Positions 35,841 through 47,944 of a stretch of DNA of 64,000 nucleotides are shown piece by piece. The stretch covers positions 17,593,795 through 17,657,794 of the forward strand of contig NC_092459.1 in assembly GCF_047495875.1 (NCBI RefSeq), in the 5' to 3' direction. Both the position numbers and the translations under genes were made by a program. The DNA is from Pithys albifrons albifrons. Taxonomy: Eukaryota > Chordata > Aves > Passeriformes > Thamnophilidae. Position 1 is the stretch's first letter. Every line of letters starts with the position of its first letter. Below the pieces are notes generated by a model, which saw nothing but the letters and a program-made list of their open reading frames with translations, made no database searches and was not told the origin of the DNA.

Positions 35841-38837
35841 CTGGTAATGAAAAGAAACACAATTATTTAAGTGCCTTCTCCTTGTAGACATTTTTTTATT
35901 TATCACCATCTCCAACTGTAGACTGCGTTAAAATTCTAGATTTATTGTAATAAGGTATGACTTTTTTAAATAATGTGAGAGCAATATAAATATACCAGTA
36001 TAATAATTCCCTGTTACCTATTGACAGTATTTAAGACAAACCATATGATATGTGAATAGTACTTGCCAGATTTTAGTGTCATGAACTCCCATCTCCAAGT
36101 CCTCATAATCTTAGTTGTTTTGTGCTAGTCAAGAAACAAAGTCTTAGAAGCTTAGTTGGTGTCTAGTGAAGCTCTCTGATGGCTTCCAGGATCAAATCTC
36201 AAATTTCAGCCATGCTGGAAGGCCTGAATAAGCAGCAGCTACAAACTTGGGAGTTATTGTTCAACTTCTCACCATTCTTGAACAGTTACTGCCCAAGGAC
36301 AGGATAGAAGGTTATGTCCCTGTCCTTTGTCTCATGCAGCGACTCCACTTGTTTTCAGGAAACTTCACAGATGTTACTGTCCAATGTAAAAATCAATGTC
36401 CAGATTTGATTTGAGCACCAGGCACTGAGTAAAATCCATGATGTTTTATCCCCTTTTCGAGAAAACCATATTGTATTAATGAAAGGGCTAATGAAAACAT
36501 GCTGATAAGTCTGGGTTTTTTTTCAATTCACCATTAAGAAACTGTGTCAGATCACCAATTTTTATTTAATTTTTGATCCCTTCATTGTGTACTTTTCTCA
36601 TGATGAAGAATTCTTCCTTAAAGTATTGTTCAGAAAACACTGGTTCCCAGTTTATGTACAAATTCATTACTAATAAAAGAAACAAAAAAAAATGGAAAAC
36701 TAATATTGCAGTTTTGACAATAGGAAGTAAAATTTTACAATAAAGAAAAAATATTTAAAATCCATTACATTTTAATTTCTTCTACTGGATTTTTAAAATT
36801 GCAATCCATTTAAATAAGATTTTTTTATCACTTCTGGAAAAACTAATAAAAGTTTGCAAATGACCAATATAGGATAAAAAATACAGAAAATGAATGCAAG
36901 ATTAGACATAGAGGGAAACTGGTGTTGTGACCTCAAAACATGAGGCCAAAGGCAGCATAGAAAACCAATCTGTATGTGCCAGGAGAAAGAAAAAAAATAA
37001 ACACTATGAAAACAGAGAAGTCTGAAGGTCATATATTTTTATCTATTAGCATCAAGAAATACCCATTTATGTTAATGCAGATTTCTACCTAGAACAGGAC
37101 AGCCACTGCTAGAATAACTAAAGCACAGCTCTTCCTGTGATGCTACTCCACTGAGTGACTTGCTCCTTAAAGTTACAAATTGTTGACATATGAGATAACC
37201 AGTCATTCCTATACCGTGGAACATGAGACTAATGGAAGATACAAGCAAGGTAGGACATCCTTACAACTTCTAGAACAGTACTTGTCAGCTCTCCAACCTC
37301 CAAATGTGCAGCAAGGTCCTGAAAAGCTTTAAAATGGAAGACAAAATCCTTTCTTCTACCTTTTAAATGAGAAGACTTAGCACCTTCCTTGTTTTGGACA
37401 TGGAAATTGACATTTTGACAGCGATTTTCTTGGATGTCACAGATTTCTACCCTGGTGTAAATGTAATTCATATGTAGTCCATTTCTAAGCCTCTGAACAA
37501 TCTGATTACATGAGTAGTAGTTATAGGCTGAATGTCAGCTGAAAGTCTAATGCTCTGATGATTTTTTACACTAATGTGTACACATTTATAGAAAAATGCT
37601 TGAAGAACAAAATAACATTGTATGGTAAAATGGATGATTAACAGGAGAGAGAAAAGGGATATTGTAAGTAGGTGGTCAGATGGATGTGGTGACAGCAGAA
37701 TCTCAGAACAGGAGTGTGACATTAAGGACTGGATTTTTGAATCTTCTGATAAGTATTTATCTTAAGCATTTATTCGAAGGTCTTGAATACTCTTGTAAAG
37801 CTTCATTAAGAAGTGAAAACACGTTTGTAATATAATCTTTATGCTTACAGTGCATATGAAGGGATTCTCTAAAGTGACACTGTCATTTCTGCTACATCTT
37901 TTGCTTTATTTTTCTACTGCTGTGTTAAACGACTTCTGCAGCAAAGTTATAACTAATATTTTAAAATAATTTTTCATTATACTGATAACAGCTCACTTCA
38001 GATATTTTCCATCTAATTTGGGCATCTTTCTAAATACTAAGTATAAATACAATCAAAAGATACAAATAATAATAATGTAAGTAAATATGTTTAAATTTAC
38101 TGATGTGGAATGCTTTATTTTATCTACGGTGAAGAATATTCTGTTAACTTGGACAAGAATTCAATTCCTTGATTAGTGGAGATCAAATATTTCTTTTGAA
38201 GAAATGAGAAGAGAACACAGCTGATGGAGCAGAGAATTATAGCTTGGAAGGGAAGTAAAAGTAAGAGGAAGAGTCCATGAGATGTACAGATTTCAGTGCA
38301 CTACTGCTTCAGAGGGGACAGTTGTCACTATCAAGGTGATGGATTTGAGATGAACCAGGTAATTGGGTAAAGCAAAAAAAGAAAATGAAAGTAGAATATT
38401 ACATAAAAAAATTTTCATTCTGTTTAGGATGGGGGGGGAAAGGAAGAAAAAAAAGTGAAGACAGAGTAAAAACTCAGAGTCTTATCTCTTGCTGAGTAGA
38501 AAAACCTATTTATATTAATGAGGACTTCTGCTTAAAAATTAATGGCATTGTCTTGCCCACAGTAAGAATTGTTAAAATGCCATCAATAGCAAGGAACAAA
38601 AAGAGATTAGGTCATCACTCAGGAGGTTACTCCAGATTTGTTCTCTCAACGTTTTTCAATGATGAGTTGCAGAAACCTCTCAACCATAAAGAATTAGAGT
38701 TATCATAAACCTCTGCAGGTGCCTTTCATATTCAAAATTTGTGGTCTTGACAACCTGCATCACTTACAGACTTTACAGACATGATGTATGAGTTCTCTCC
38801 TTTCCATCCATCACTTTTGCAAAATCTGTCATTCAAA

Positions 38838-38885
38838 CTGGATGGGGCCTCAGGAAATCATTAAGTTAAACATGCTGTTCACTTT
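38838..38885 (-). mobile_element. Tiny CR1 3' UTR scrap, minus strand
   Basis: The block 'aactggatggggcctcagga' followed by 'aatcattaag...catgctgttca' resembles the reversed start of the CR1 3' UTR. It is only about 48 bp, so this is tentative. Confidence 0.35.
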
Positions 38886-39291
38886 GTTAGTTTTCTATTG
38901 AAACATAGGTGACCATTTCAAAATACTATGAAAGTCACCCCAAAATAGCCAATACTCAAGTCAAATTCCCTGAGCACCACTAATAGTGCATATAAAAACA
39001 TTTTTAAAAATGCTACCCTAATATGCATAGTACATGGTTTGAGATTCAGATCTCAATATAAAACTAATTCTAGGGCTTTGCTGAGTATTTTAGAAAATTT
39101 AGGTTTATTCTGCAGAGTCTAAATATGTAGAGTTTTATCTAGTTAGGTAAATAACCAGGTACCCTCATATTTGAACTAGTTTTATGAAAAGCAAAAGGCC
39201 TTATATGTTTTTTTCTGTTTATCTTTTGTTTCCTGTCCTTGCGGATAAGAGTGTATTCCTACTTCTTACTTATTTCCTTCTGCCCCTGTAG

Positions 39292-39466
39292 GCATTGTAG
39301 GAAGTTATGCTCACCTGGATGAAGTTAAAGATCTTCCTGGAAAGTCAAAAATTGAAGTTGCTGTTTCTAGGAATTTAGAGGGAGTGATGGATCCAATTGT
39401 GAATAAGGAAAGGACCTCTGTTCTTCAGAAACAAAGCATATTAGAGACTGTGATACAGCTATTTGG
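39292..39466 (+). CDS. Candidate internal coding exon, protein not identified
   Basis: A strong acceptor-like tract ('tatttccttctgcccctgtag', 39271-39291, shown here as pyrimidines ending in AG) precedes a 175-base segment. In the frame that starts after two bases it is open for 57 codons: it begins IVGSYAHLDEVKDLPGKSK, continues through NLEGVMDPIVNKER and ends SILETVIQLFG. A donor-like GG/GTAAAT follows at 39467. A second AG at 39299-39300 would give a 166-base exon in the same frame. The residue mix looks natural, and no retroelement matches. I do not recognise the protein and see no companion exon, and a 57-codon open frame can arise by chance in AT-rich DNA. It could be a real exon of a long-intron gene, a relic exon, or coincidence. 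Confidence 0.3.
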
Positions 39467-39892
39467 GTAAATTGGATGAAAGTTTAAAAATCCAAATGCC
39501 ATGGTAAATGGTATTAGCAATGCAAATGTAAATTCCAAATGTGCAAAATACCATTGCAGAGCAGAGAACTGTCCTATGGCATTTATAGAAAAGGATAAAC
39601 ATTTCTTTACAATAAGAAAACTAGGTTTATGATAGTGATCCAGTATTGGTTTCACACTTTTGGCACTGGATTTCTTGAAACTTTGTTTTTTAAATAAAAA
39701 TTGGCATTTCCAGCTACTCCAGCTATTTAGAAGAAGAAAAAAGATGAAAATCACAGCTAGTCTCTTATATCTTCTTCTATCAATACTTCCTTGAATATGC
39801 AGTAACACTGGTAATCTCACCATATCTAGCATACTTTCTTCTCAAAGGTACAAATATAATGTTCTTATTTTTCAAAATAAGATGTAAAGCTG
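39467..39892. other. No supported gene
   Basis: The complement holds a 135-codon open frame (39425-39832) that also runs antisense across the end of the candidate exon. It lacks splice or family support and is F/L/S-rich, as expected from AT-rich DNA. Confidence 0.4.
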
Positions 39893-40519
39893 ATGGGTCA
39901 CCACAAGGACAGAGAGATTGCTCACAAATCACAATCACAGATAAACCAGACTCAACTCTGAGAAGACTAATTTATTGCCAATTAAAAATAGATTAGACTC
40001 ATCTTTGCTCTTTCCCAGCTCTTCTGTCTCTTCTCCTAAGTGGCACAGGGGGATGGGGAATGGGCTCTCAGTAGCTGCGGCTTTCTTCAGGGCACATTCA
40101 CCTACTCCTGTGTGAGACCCTCCACGGGCTGCAGGAGGATACCAGCTCCATCAGGGACCTCTGTGGGATGCAGGGGCACAGCTGCCTCACCATGGGTTGC
40201 ACCATGGGCTGCAGGGGAACCTCAGCCACAATGCCTGGAGATACTGAAGTGCAGGATATGCACTGACCTTGGTGTCTGCAGAGTTGTTTCTTTCAACATT
40301 TTCTGATTTCGTTGTCCAAGCTGCTGTGTGAACTTTTAAAAGTATCTTTTCTCAGAGGTGACAGCTGTATTGCTGATGGGCTCAGCTTTCATCAGTAGTG
40401 GGCCCATTTTAGAGCCCACTGAAGTGGCTGTGCCTGGCATGGGGCAGCACCTCATCTCTTCTCACGGGGGCCACCTTTGCAACCCCCTGCTGCCAACACT
40501 GTCATGAAAACCCTACACA
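39893..40519 (-). mobile_element. LTR of an endogenous retrovirus, minus strand
   Basis: Recognisable reversed avian LTR: 'gggtcaccacaaggacag', 'aatttattgccaattaa', 'ggcacagggggatggggaat', 'ctccacgggctgcaggagg', 'gcctggagatactgaagtg', 'ctgaccttggtgtctgcaga', 'cagtagtgggcccatttta' and 'ggcatggggcagcacctc'. On the minus strand AATAAA lies at 39976-39971, followed by the R/U5-like end. The probable LTR start (tgtaggg) is near 40517. Compared with the form I know, the middle is shortened by internal deletions. GC is well above the surroundings. No internal viral region is attached, so it is probably a solo LTR. Confidence 0.75.
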
Positions 40520-42499
40520 GGGAGCAATATTAGTGGCAAGGGCAAATGGCTAAGATCCTTTAAAATAAGCATTAATAGAAGTATTTTTAAAAATGATGCA
40601 AGATTTCCCCGGAATTCAGCAAGGAAACCTAGCAAGGGGACACGTTTAGTGACTGACTTATTTTTACTGATAGGTTTGGTTATTAAGAATTTTGATTAAT
40701 GCTATCTTATTTCAATAAGCCTAAAATAAATGAAAAATATGTCTGCTTAGATTTTCACTTTCTCTACTGCACATTTTCACTTGCTGTCATCATGACACTG
40801 AAGTTACCATTTTAATAATTGTAAAATCACAGATTTTCTGTCTTGTACTTTAATTTCCTCATTAGACAGCCAGGTGTCTTGTAATTTATTTAGAACTGAT
40901 TGTGCTAGAAACTTTCCTTGGAGATTTTGCAACTGTATGGAAAAAAATTGATTTAAAATGCAAGTCTGGGGTTATTAGAGTTACACTCTGCTAGAAATTT
41001 GCAAGACTGATTACAAGATCCTTGAGTGGCCTTCATCAATTTAACAACTATTGAAAGTCCAGCAGAGGGAATCCAAAAAGGTTTCCTAAAATAGCAGATT
41101 TACTTCCCTGTGCTGTATAAAATATTAGACTGGTTGACACAAAGTAAAAATGTGACTTTACTTACTAAATTTTCTTATGAGAAAAACACACACGTAATAA
41201 ATTCCCTCGTTACTAAAATCCCCTGTTATTTCATCAATTTAAGTGTAGCTTGAAGCATTGGCTATGAATAACAGAACTGCTTTCAAATTTGTTTTTGTCA
41301 TGCACCAAAACCACATAGCCTGTAAATGCAAATGTATATCTGAATGTTTTTCTTTTCCTTCACCAAAGTCATTTCACAGAAAGTGTGTAAGAATTTATGA
41401 TTTTAATGTTTCATTATTATTGTGAAGCCAGTTTTCAAAGAGGAAAAAAATCTGAATGGTTGACACACATGTATTGAATATTCTTAGAAAGAGAGAGATA
41501 AACTATCAGAAGATTTTATTTAAAATTGTTTTATCAAAGCATTTTAAAGTTTCCCTTAAGTTCTTGAAAAATTTAGTGCTAGAACTGACAGCTTCATTCA
41601 AAACTAACTGATCAAAAGTTAATATTTCAAAGTACAATTGAAAAATATTCTCTTTGAATATTTTTAGAGTATTCTAAAATCTTTGTTTTAATAAGTAAAA
41701 TGGATAGGCTTTACTGTATGGAGAAATAAGCAAAAAATAAGAAGTCAATTGAATGATTTTGTAAAATTAATTATACATCTAGACCCACAGATTATATGGT
41801 CTGATAAATTAATTCAGAACCATTTGTAATATTGCAATTTTATTACAGGTGATTAGTTTCTGTGTTAATTTGTTACAGTGAAGCAGATTTTGATTTTTAA
41901 AAGATTTATTGTAGTGAAATGTTTCAGGAAAATTGAAGTTATGACATCAGAAGACAGAATTTTCAGCCAGCTTATGAACAGCTGTTCATACTAGCATATT
42001 AACTCCTCTGTATTTTGTGCATATTCACAGTTTGTCAGCAAAACATATACATTTACATGGGATATTGCCTTTTAGACAGAAATGAGGAAGTCAAAGTGGG
42101 TTTGCTTTATGTTGGGGGTTTTTTTTGGGGTATGTATGTGTGGTTTTGTTTGTTTTCTTTTTTTAAGGGAGACTGAGGCAGGGGATAGCATTTTGTATAA
42201 ATTTATCTAAGAGATGAAGGAGGAACAGCAACAAGAATAGCACAGAGCTAACATAGGGACATTTATAGGACTTCCACCATAAGATGTGTCAGTGCTTCTT
42301 TTCTTCTGCTGAGCCATCATTCATTCATGAAAAAGCCAATGGGTAATGTAACAATAAATCCTTTCTCAGGCAAAATCAGTTCTGGTCCAGAGAGATTCCC
42401 TGCATTGCCTTTCATCCCAAGGAAATATGTATCAGGTGCCTGCTCATCCTGAAAATCTAACACCCCATATGCACCCAATCATGCTCGGAAACATTTTAA
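40520..42499. other. No gene seen
   Basis: AT-rich sequence without recognised repeats apart from a short G/T-rich stretch at about 42110-42165. Confidence 0.4.
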
Positions 42500-43075
42500 A
42501 CGGAGGCTGTCCAAGAGCATCAGGTACTTGCAAGTTTGTGAATAGCACTAGAGTGGGGGGAATGGTTGGTACACTGGAGACAATGCTACTGCTCAGATGG
42601 CCTAAATAACTGGGGAAATATCCCAAGTGGAAACATGGAACAATCTTCCCAGTTCTGACCTGGAACTTAATGGACTGGGGAAAAGACTCGGGGATTTTGA
42701 TGGACGGGGAGTTGCATGTGACAGGAACGTGCCCTTGCAGTGATGAAGGCCAAAGTTCATTGCTGTAAGCATAACCAGCTGGTTAAGACATGGGATTATT
42801 GCCTGCTATTCAACACCTATTAAACTGCATTTGGGATTCCATGTCCAGTTTTGGTCCACTAATTATAAAGTGGATCAAGTGTAGCAAAGGACGACTAAGA
42901 TGATTAGGAACCTGGCATATAATGTCTATGAAAAGTGACTGAGGGATCTGGGTTTATTTAACCTACAGAGAATTAGGATAAAAGGGGATTTATAACTGTC
43001 TTTTTTGGCCCTAAGGGAGACATGACAGGAAAGAACACAGTATATTCATAGGGAGGTGACAATCATACGGAATTG
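42500..43075 (+). mobile_element. Old CR1 LINE fragment, plus strand (RT to ORF2 C-terminus)
   Basis: Sense CR1 reverse-transcriptase sequence. Around 42529-42580 one frame reads CKFVNSTRVGGMVGTLE, corresponding to SKFADDTKLGG with the catalytic DD lost. Next come 'gtgcccttgcagtgatgaag', 'ccatgtccagttttggtcca', 'actaagatgattaggaacct' and 'gggtttatttaacctacaga'. It is strongly diverged and fades out after about 43075 without a clear 3' tail. Clearly older than the copies at 18182, 27383 and 33050. Confidence 0.85.
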
Positions 43076-43978
43076 AGTTCCCAATATCTAGGAGTAAAAC
43101 TCACTTCTCTCCCTGTTTCATTTACATCTAAAATGTTGATAATTGCAATAGTTTCGTATTACTGATAGCCACCTGTTCCTAATCAGAAACACCTATCATT
43201 AGATAGGAAGAGTTGGATTCCTGTTTGCTAGCATCACATGAACATGAGTATTTGCTACCATTCTATCTTCTGGAAGTCATAGATTGATATCAAAAGGCAT
43301 TCATATTTTCCTGTGAAAAGAAAAATGGGAAAGTAAAGTGTTATGTTTTAATTTAATTCCTGGTCTGGAAAAAGAAAAAGGAGAAAGACTAAAATATAAT
43401 ACTTTATTTTCCCCATTTTTTTTTTACAGGAAAAGATATTATATTGACACTGAAAAAAATGAAATTCAAATTTTGAACTTTCTTCTCAGAAACAATCTGA
43501 AAGACTTCCAAATCTTGCTTTAACTTGGATTTGCACACAATGAAGACAATGAAATGCACATGCGGACAGGCAGCAACCAAAAATGGATACACTCTCATTT
43601 TCATGTAATAGTAATAAAATTACACAGAAGACAATGCGGAAAAAAAATAAAAAGCAGTAACAGAAGTTGAATGCATTCTTTTTTTGTTGCCAGACTAATG
43701 GGATTAATGAAACAGCTGAAACAATAACTGTGGTATAAGTGAACAGACAGAAGGACTAAGATTTCATTTTTTTTGCTATTTTGCTCACTGTATACTCAGT
43801 GATTTAGAGAAGTGTATCCAATGAACCAGACAGAAATACCAGTCTAAACAAGGAGTTGTGCATTCAGCTTGAAGAAATCAATGTCAGCAGGCTGGGGACC
43901 CCCACAGCAAAACCTAAGTAATTCTGTCTCACCATTATGTTTGAGTCCCACAGGTGTATGAAATGTCTTCTTAGAAAA
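43076..43978. other. No supported gene; weak terminal-exon-like spot
   Basis: At 43409-43434 a long pyrimidine tract ends in ACAG and is followed by about 29 open codons, a stop at 43521-43523 and an AATAAA near 43614. This superficially resembles a last exon, but it is short, A-rich and without a recognisable protein. Confidence 0.35.
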
Positions 43979-44625
43979 GAACTGAAAATGCTGGAGGTTC
44001 ATATGTCCATTCACTCTGCGGAAGTGATTTGATGATTATAAGGACATGTAGATCCTGTAGGTGTTTCATTATCAGAGAGCCATTATAGGGAAAAATTACT
44101 CGAGCTGCTTCAAAGCGAGAGGTTTTTCTGAGTCCAAGCCAGCCCACCTCACACGGTGCCCCGGGTTTCAGCGTCCGGATACCTGGATGAATTCTCACAG
44201 GGATATGGTCCAAGCTCCGAATGGTTAAAAGAACATTCAGGATAACTTTATGGGGGGGAGGGGGTAAACAGGTTATATAGGGTTTGAGGGGGTACACGCG
44301 AACCAGGATAGCTTGGGATAGGTCCAAGGGCTTTGAGCACGACCTGAGGGGCTTTTCCCATTGTCTGAAAGCCAGCTTCACGAGGTGTCCATGCGCAGGG
44401 CAGCCCACCTTTGGTGACAGCCTGTCGCTGTTTACAAGGAACTGAGGTTGTTTACTTCTCTTTCTGGCTGCCCCAAGGTCAGGCTGACCTTGCCAGCCTA
44501 ACGTGGGGTCGGGCAAATGCAGGGGCTGAGGCCAAACCTCTTCCAACAAGCCATTTCATGAATAAACTTTCACATGTTCCTGCACAGAATGGCTGGTAGT
44601 GTTGTTATTCTGAGAATTTTTGAAC
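43979..44625 (+). mobile_element. Probable solo LTR, CpG-rich, plus strand
   Basis: A 639-bp block (43983-44621) stands out by its GC content and roughly fifteen CpGs in a CpG-poor window. It has a TATA-like 'ggttatatag' at 44271-44280, a G-rich stretch before it, and AATAAA at 44561-44566 followed by a short T/G-rich tail, the order expected of an LTR. It begins TGAAAATG and ends in a run 'aattttt'. The 4-bp sequence gaac is present on both sides (43979-43982, 44622-44625), matching the 4-bp duplication of class I elements if a terminal CA has been lost. The 192-codon minus-strand frame inside has no family resemblance. I do not recognise the family by sequence. Confidence 0.5.
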
Positions 44626-45392
44626 TAAGTAGTTCATTTAAATACACAGTGTACCACCTAACTTTCCCTTAGGGTGAAACTTGCCCTCTCCAGAGAACTT
44701 GCACAAGGCTATGCATCACAGAAGTCATGTTAATGCTCTGGGGTTTACTTGGAGTGAGAGCTAAGTGATGTATAGACCTTTGCATTGTTTTAATAGAGAA
44801 CGAGAATTACACTGATAATACAAACAATTCTTGGAAAAATGTTCAGCATTTTGTAAATATCTGCAGGATTCTTCAAATTGGAGGACCCAAAAGAAGAAAT
44901 GTTTTAATGAAAATCATTAAAATTTCTACAGATATTGTATGCTTTCATTTTTTTTATTTTCTCCTTTATCACTTCTCAGTTGGTTAAATAAAGACTTCCC
45001 CTCTCAGTTTCCTTAACAACTTTTTCAGCCGTCTTCTGCATTTTTGCCCTATATTGCAAGGCCCCTCTTCATTCATTTCTCCACCAGTTTTCTTGTCTTC
45101 CAGAGATTAATTATTTGTCTTTGCTTTCCTGGTCCTTCATAATTTTTTCCTGGACTAATTAACCTTCCAGTCAATACCATAACTGATCTTTTCATACCCT
45201 TGGTCAATATTTGGTACTAGGCTCTCCCAAGCTCTTGCTACACTTTTAAACAAGTTTCTTTGACCTCTGTAAATCATTCTAGATAACTACAAAGTTACTT
45301 TATTATTTTCTTAAGTCCCTTTCCGATCTGCTTTTTGATAACTAAGCTGCTGAGAGGATGATGTCTCACGTTTTATATATATAGATGTATAT

Positions 45393-45431
<39 letters not shown>

Positions 45432-46902
45432 AAACATAAAATATTTATGGACAGTGCAAATAGGTTAAAGTTCTGTCCTGATTTAAAGCTGACTGTATAT
45501 GAGGCAGCCTTGGGACCATTTATCCAGTAACCACAGGATGCTCCTTACCCTGGTAAGTTTTGCTGAGAGACGGAGTATGTTCCTTACATAGATCATGATA
45601 TGCAATTGTTGTACGTGTTCCTGAATGGACCTAAGAAATAGATAGGGCTTTTTCCCCACCTTCTTATCACCTCCTGTAAACCTTTCCATTTACTGTCTGT
45701 TACCTTCTTTTCAAGTTTCTCTATACTCTATTTTGTCCTTTGGTTGCAACTGACTTTGCCCTTGGATTGTCAGTGCCTGGAGCAGATGTTGTGGGGGTTT
45801 ATTTTGTTGTAGGTTTCTGTTTTTCTTTTTTTTGTGTGTGTGTGTTGTTTTTATTTTTAATAAACTGACACAAAATTATTCAACTCCATTTCTCTGGTTC
45901 ATAGGGATTCTAGCTGTACAAATTCAGAATAAATCACATCACACTGAATATTATAAATGGACTAAAGAGATTTGCTATCCAAACAGCATTTTAAAGGCTA
46001 TTTAAGTAACCATTTGTGCTCCAACACTGCTTCTCTGATTCTAGTCAGCATTGAGTCTCCTCAACTAAAAATAAAATCCTGCAAAAAAGTGCCACTAAAT
46101 TACATGACTGTGGTTGAAGCAAGATGGCCTGAACATTTCAGTGCCAAGTCTCAACTGCCCATCTGGGGCACATTTCCAGACAACATACAAAACGATAATG
46201 TGCTCCTCCTGTATAGTGGACAGGGTGACAGCTTGTGGCCAAGTGTCTCAACGTGCCCAGGATAGTAGCACAGGCCCAGCAGCTGTTCAACTCCATGCAG
46301 TGTTGAGAACAGGTTCTAGTACCAGTATTAGGTAACAGTAGAAGGTATTTGATGGAGCCGGTTTATGGCCTATATATGCCAGACAGAATGCCAGCTTGAT
46401 TATTTACAGCTGGAACATTTTCTAGTACTTCAGATCCAAAACCATAAAATGCATGGACAGCTCCTGAGGAGCTATTTGTACTGACAGGGTGCAGCTGCTA
46501 AATATGGATACAGCACAAAAAACTAAACAGATTTTAGCATCAGCTCTAGACTAAACCAAGAGCAAAAACACAGCTACTGAGTTTTGTTAATTAGGTTTCA
46601 TGTGGTGCTTGAAGATACTGCTGGTACATACTTTTGACTGCCACACAAGTGTAACTGCATGATAGTGGTACAACACTAACAAAAATTGTATACATCCCTA
46701 GCAAATGATAGCCAGTTGCCGTAATATTCTGCCAAAGTCAAGTAGTTGAAATGTTAACAAAAATTTTCTGTACGCAGAGCTGTGTTAAAAGAACCTGAAT
46801 CAGGATGCAAACCAGATCTTATTACAGACACACTTAGAAACAACTGTGTTTGTTAGACTGACAGCTGATCCTCTTATTGGTCATTTGCAATTTTAAAGTT
46901 AT
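44626..46902. other. No gene seen
   Basis: Contains a pyrimidine-biased stretch at about 45000-45340, a TA/CA microsatellite at 45372-45432 and unremarkable mixed sequence at 46000-46850. No dispersed repeat recognised. Confidence 0.4.
45372..45432. repeat. (TA)n(CA)n(TA)n compound microsatellite
   Basis: TA units, then about nine CA units, then about twelve TA units. Likely length-polymorphic. Confidence 0.95.
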
Positions 46903-47045
46903 ATCACAGAATCACAGAATTTTCTGAGCTGAAAGAGACTCACAGAATCACCGAGGCCAACTCTTCCCTTAAAGACCTATGCAGAGATCAAACCCACAAC
47001 CCTGGTGTTATTAGTACCATACTCTAACCAGGTGAGCTAATCTCA
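46903..47045 (-). mobile_element. tRNA-Ile-derived SINE with CR1 tail (TguSINE1-like)
   Basis: On the minus strand the element begins with a tRNA-Ile(AAT)-like head: TTAGCTCACCTGGTTAGAG, then GGTACTAATAACACC around the anticodon loop, then GTGGGTTTGATCTCTGC. The pol III A box (TAGCTCACCTGG) is at 47039-47028 and the B box (GGTTTGATCTC) at 46994-46984. After a short linker it joins a CR1-type 3' end ('gaagagttggcctcggtgat') ending in repeated ATTCTGTGA units at about 46903. This is the architecture reported for TguSINE1 of songbirds, which borrows CR1 machinery through the shared tail. Several mismatches to the tRNA show it is not a functional tRNA gene. Confidence 0.9.
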
Positions 47046-47944
47046 GGATAAATAGATCAGTGAGGAATATGTGCCAAATATTTGGGGAAAAAAAGCATGT
47101 GAAGTTGGGATGTGACTGTTATGTAGAAGCTTACACCAGGAGTATCACAGACACAGAGTGAGTAAATGTCCACTGCTGTATAGGTGTAAACTCATACCAA
47201 TATTTATACCTACACAAAAGCAGCAGAACACTCATTGAGAGCAAGAGAGGAATCTCTGGGCATTTTTCTCTTCTTTAATGTGGTATGTTTTTCTGAGAGC
47301 AAAAAAGTAGTACTGTCATGAATATTTGCTAAACTAGTAATGTTGACCAAAGACTAATTTCTCAAATGTCATGAGCTGAACCAAACCCACTGAATCTATT
47401 ATCAATATCTTGCAAAAGGAATCTAAGCTAAGTATCAAGAACCGTTGTTCACAAAATGTTGTACAGATGGAAAACCAGAGCCATGAATACAAAGATGTGC
47501 ATTTTAGATGTTCAGTTATCACTAACACTTAACTGAATAAACAATTTGCCATTTGTATTCAAGAAAAGAAGAAATGAGAATAATTGAAGAGAATACATTC
47601 TAAATTACCTAATCCCCGTATTTTCATCCAAATTCTGATTCTGTGTGTTGGTGTTCATTTAATGAGAATTTCTGCTGAAATTTACTGGGAGCTGTGTGCC
47701 TAAAAGTGCCCTTAGAATCTGTATCCTATTGCTCAATTACACTTTAAGGGGGCAAGATAGTTTTATACTGCATACAGAGGGTGCAGGAGTTATATTATTG
47801 AAGGCAAATCAGTAAGTTGAGATCTGCTAGACCCTCAATATATGTGCATTCTTACTATTTCAAACAAATAAGTACATTTGCAATAATAACTTTGAATTAA
47901 TAAGCTTATTGGGAACAAAATCCAGCAGGCAATTCCAGATGATA
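47046..47944. other. No gene seen
   Basis: AT-rich sequence between the SINE and a long CR1. Nothing recognised. Confidence 0.4.

Larger units (their letters stand above)
33459..38837. other. Long AT-rich interval, no gene seen
   Basis: No recognised dispersed repeat or gene. It contains an extreme AT tract (34523-34676) and a TC tract (35797-35840). Several frames of 60-84 codons show no family features. Confidence 0.45.

Noticed and set aside
39425..39832. 135-codon minus-strand frame
   Set aside because: F/L/I/S-rich as expected of AT-rich DNA, no family motif, and it partly runs antisense to the better-supported exon candidate.
43971..44549. 192-codon minus-strand frame, the longest in the window
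   Set aside because: It lies antisense in the CpG-rich LTR-like block, matches no family I know and is explained by the GC-rich composition.
46984..47040. Possible tRNA-Ile gene
   Set aside because: The tRNA-like head has several changes and continues into a CR1-type tail, so it is a SINE rather than a tRNA gene.
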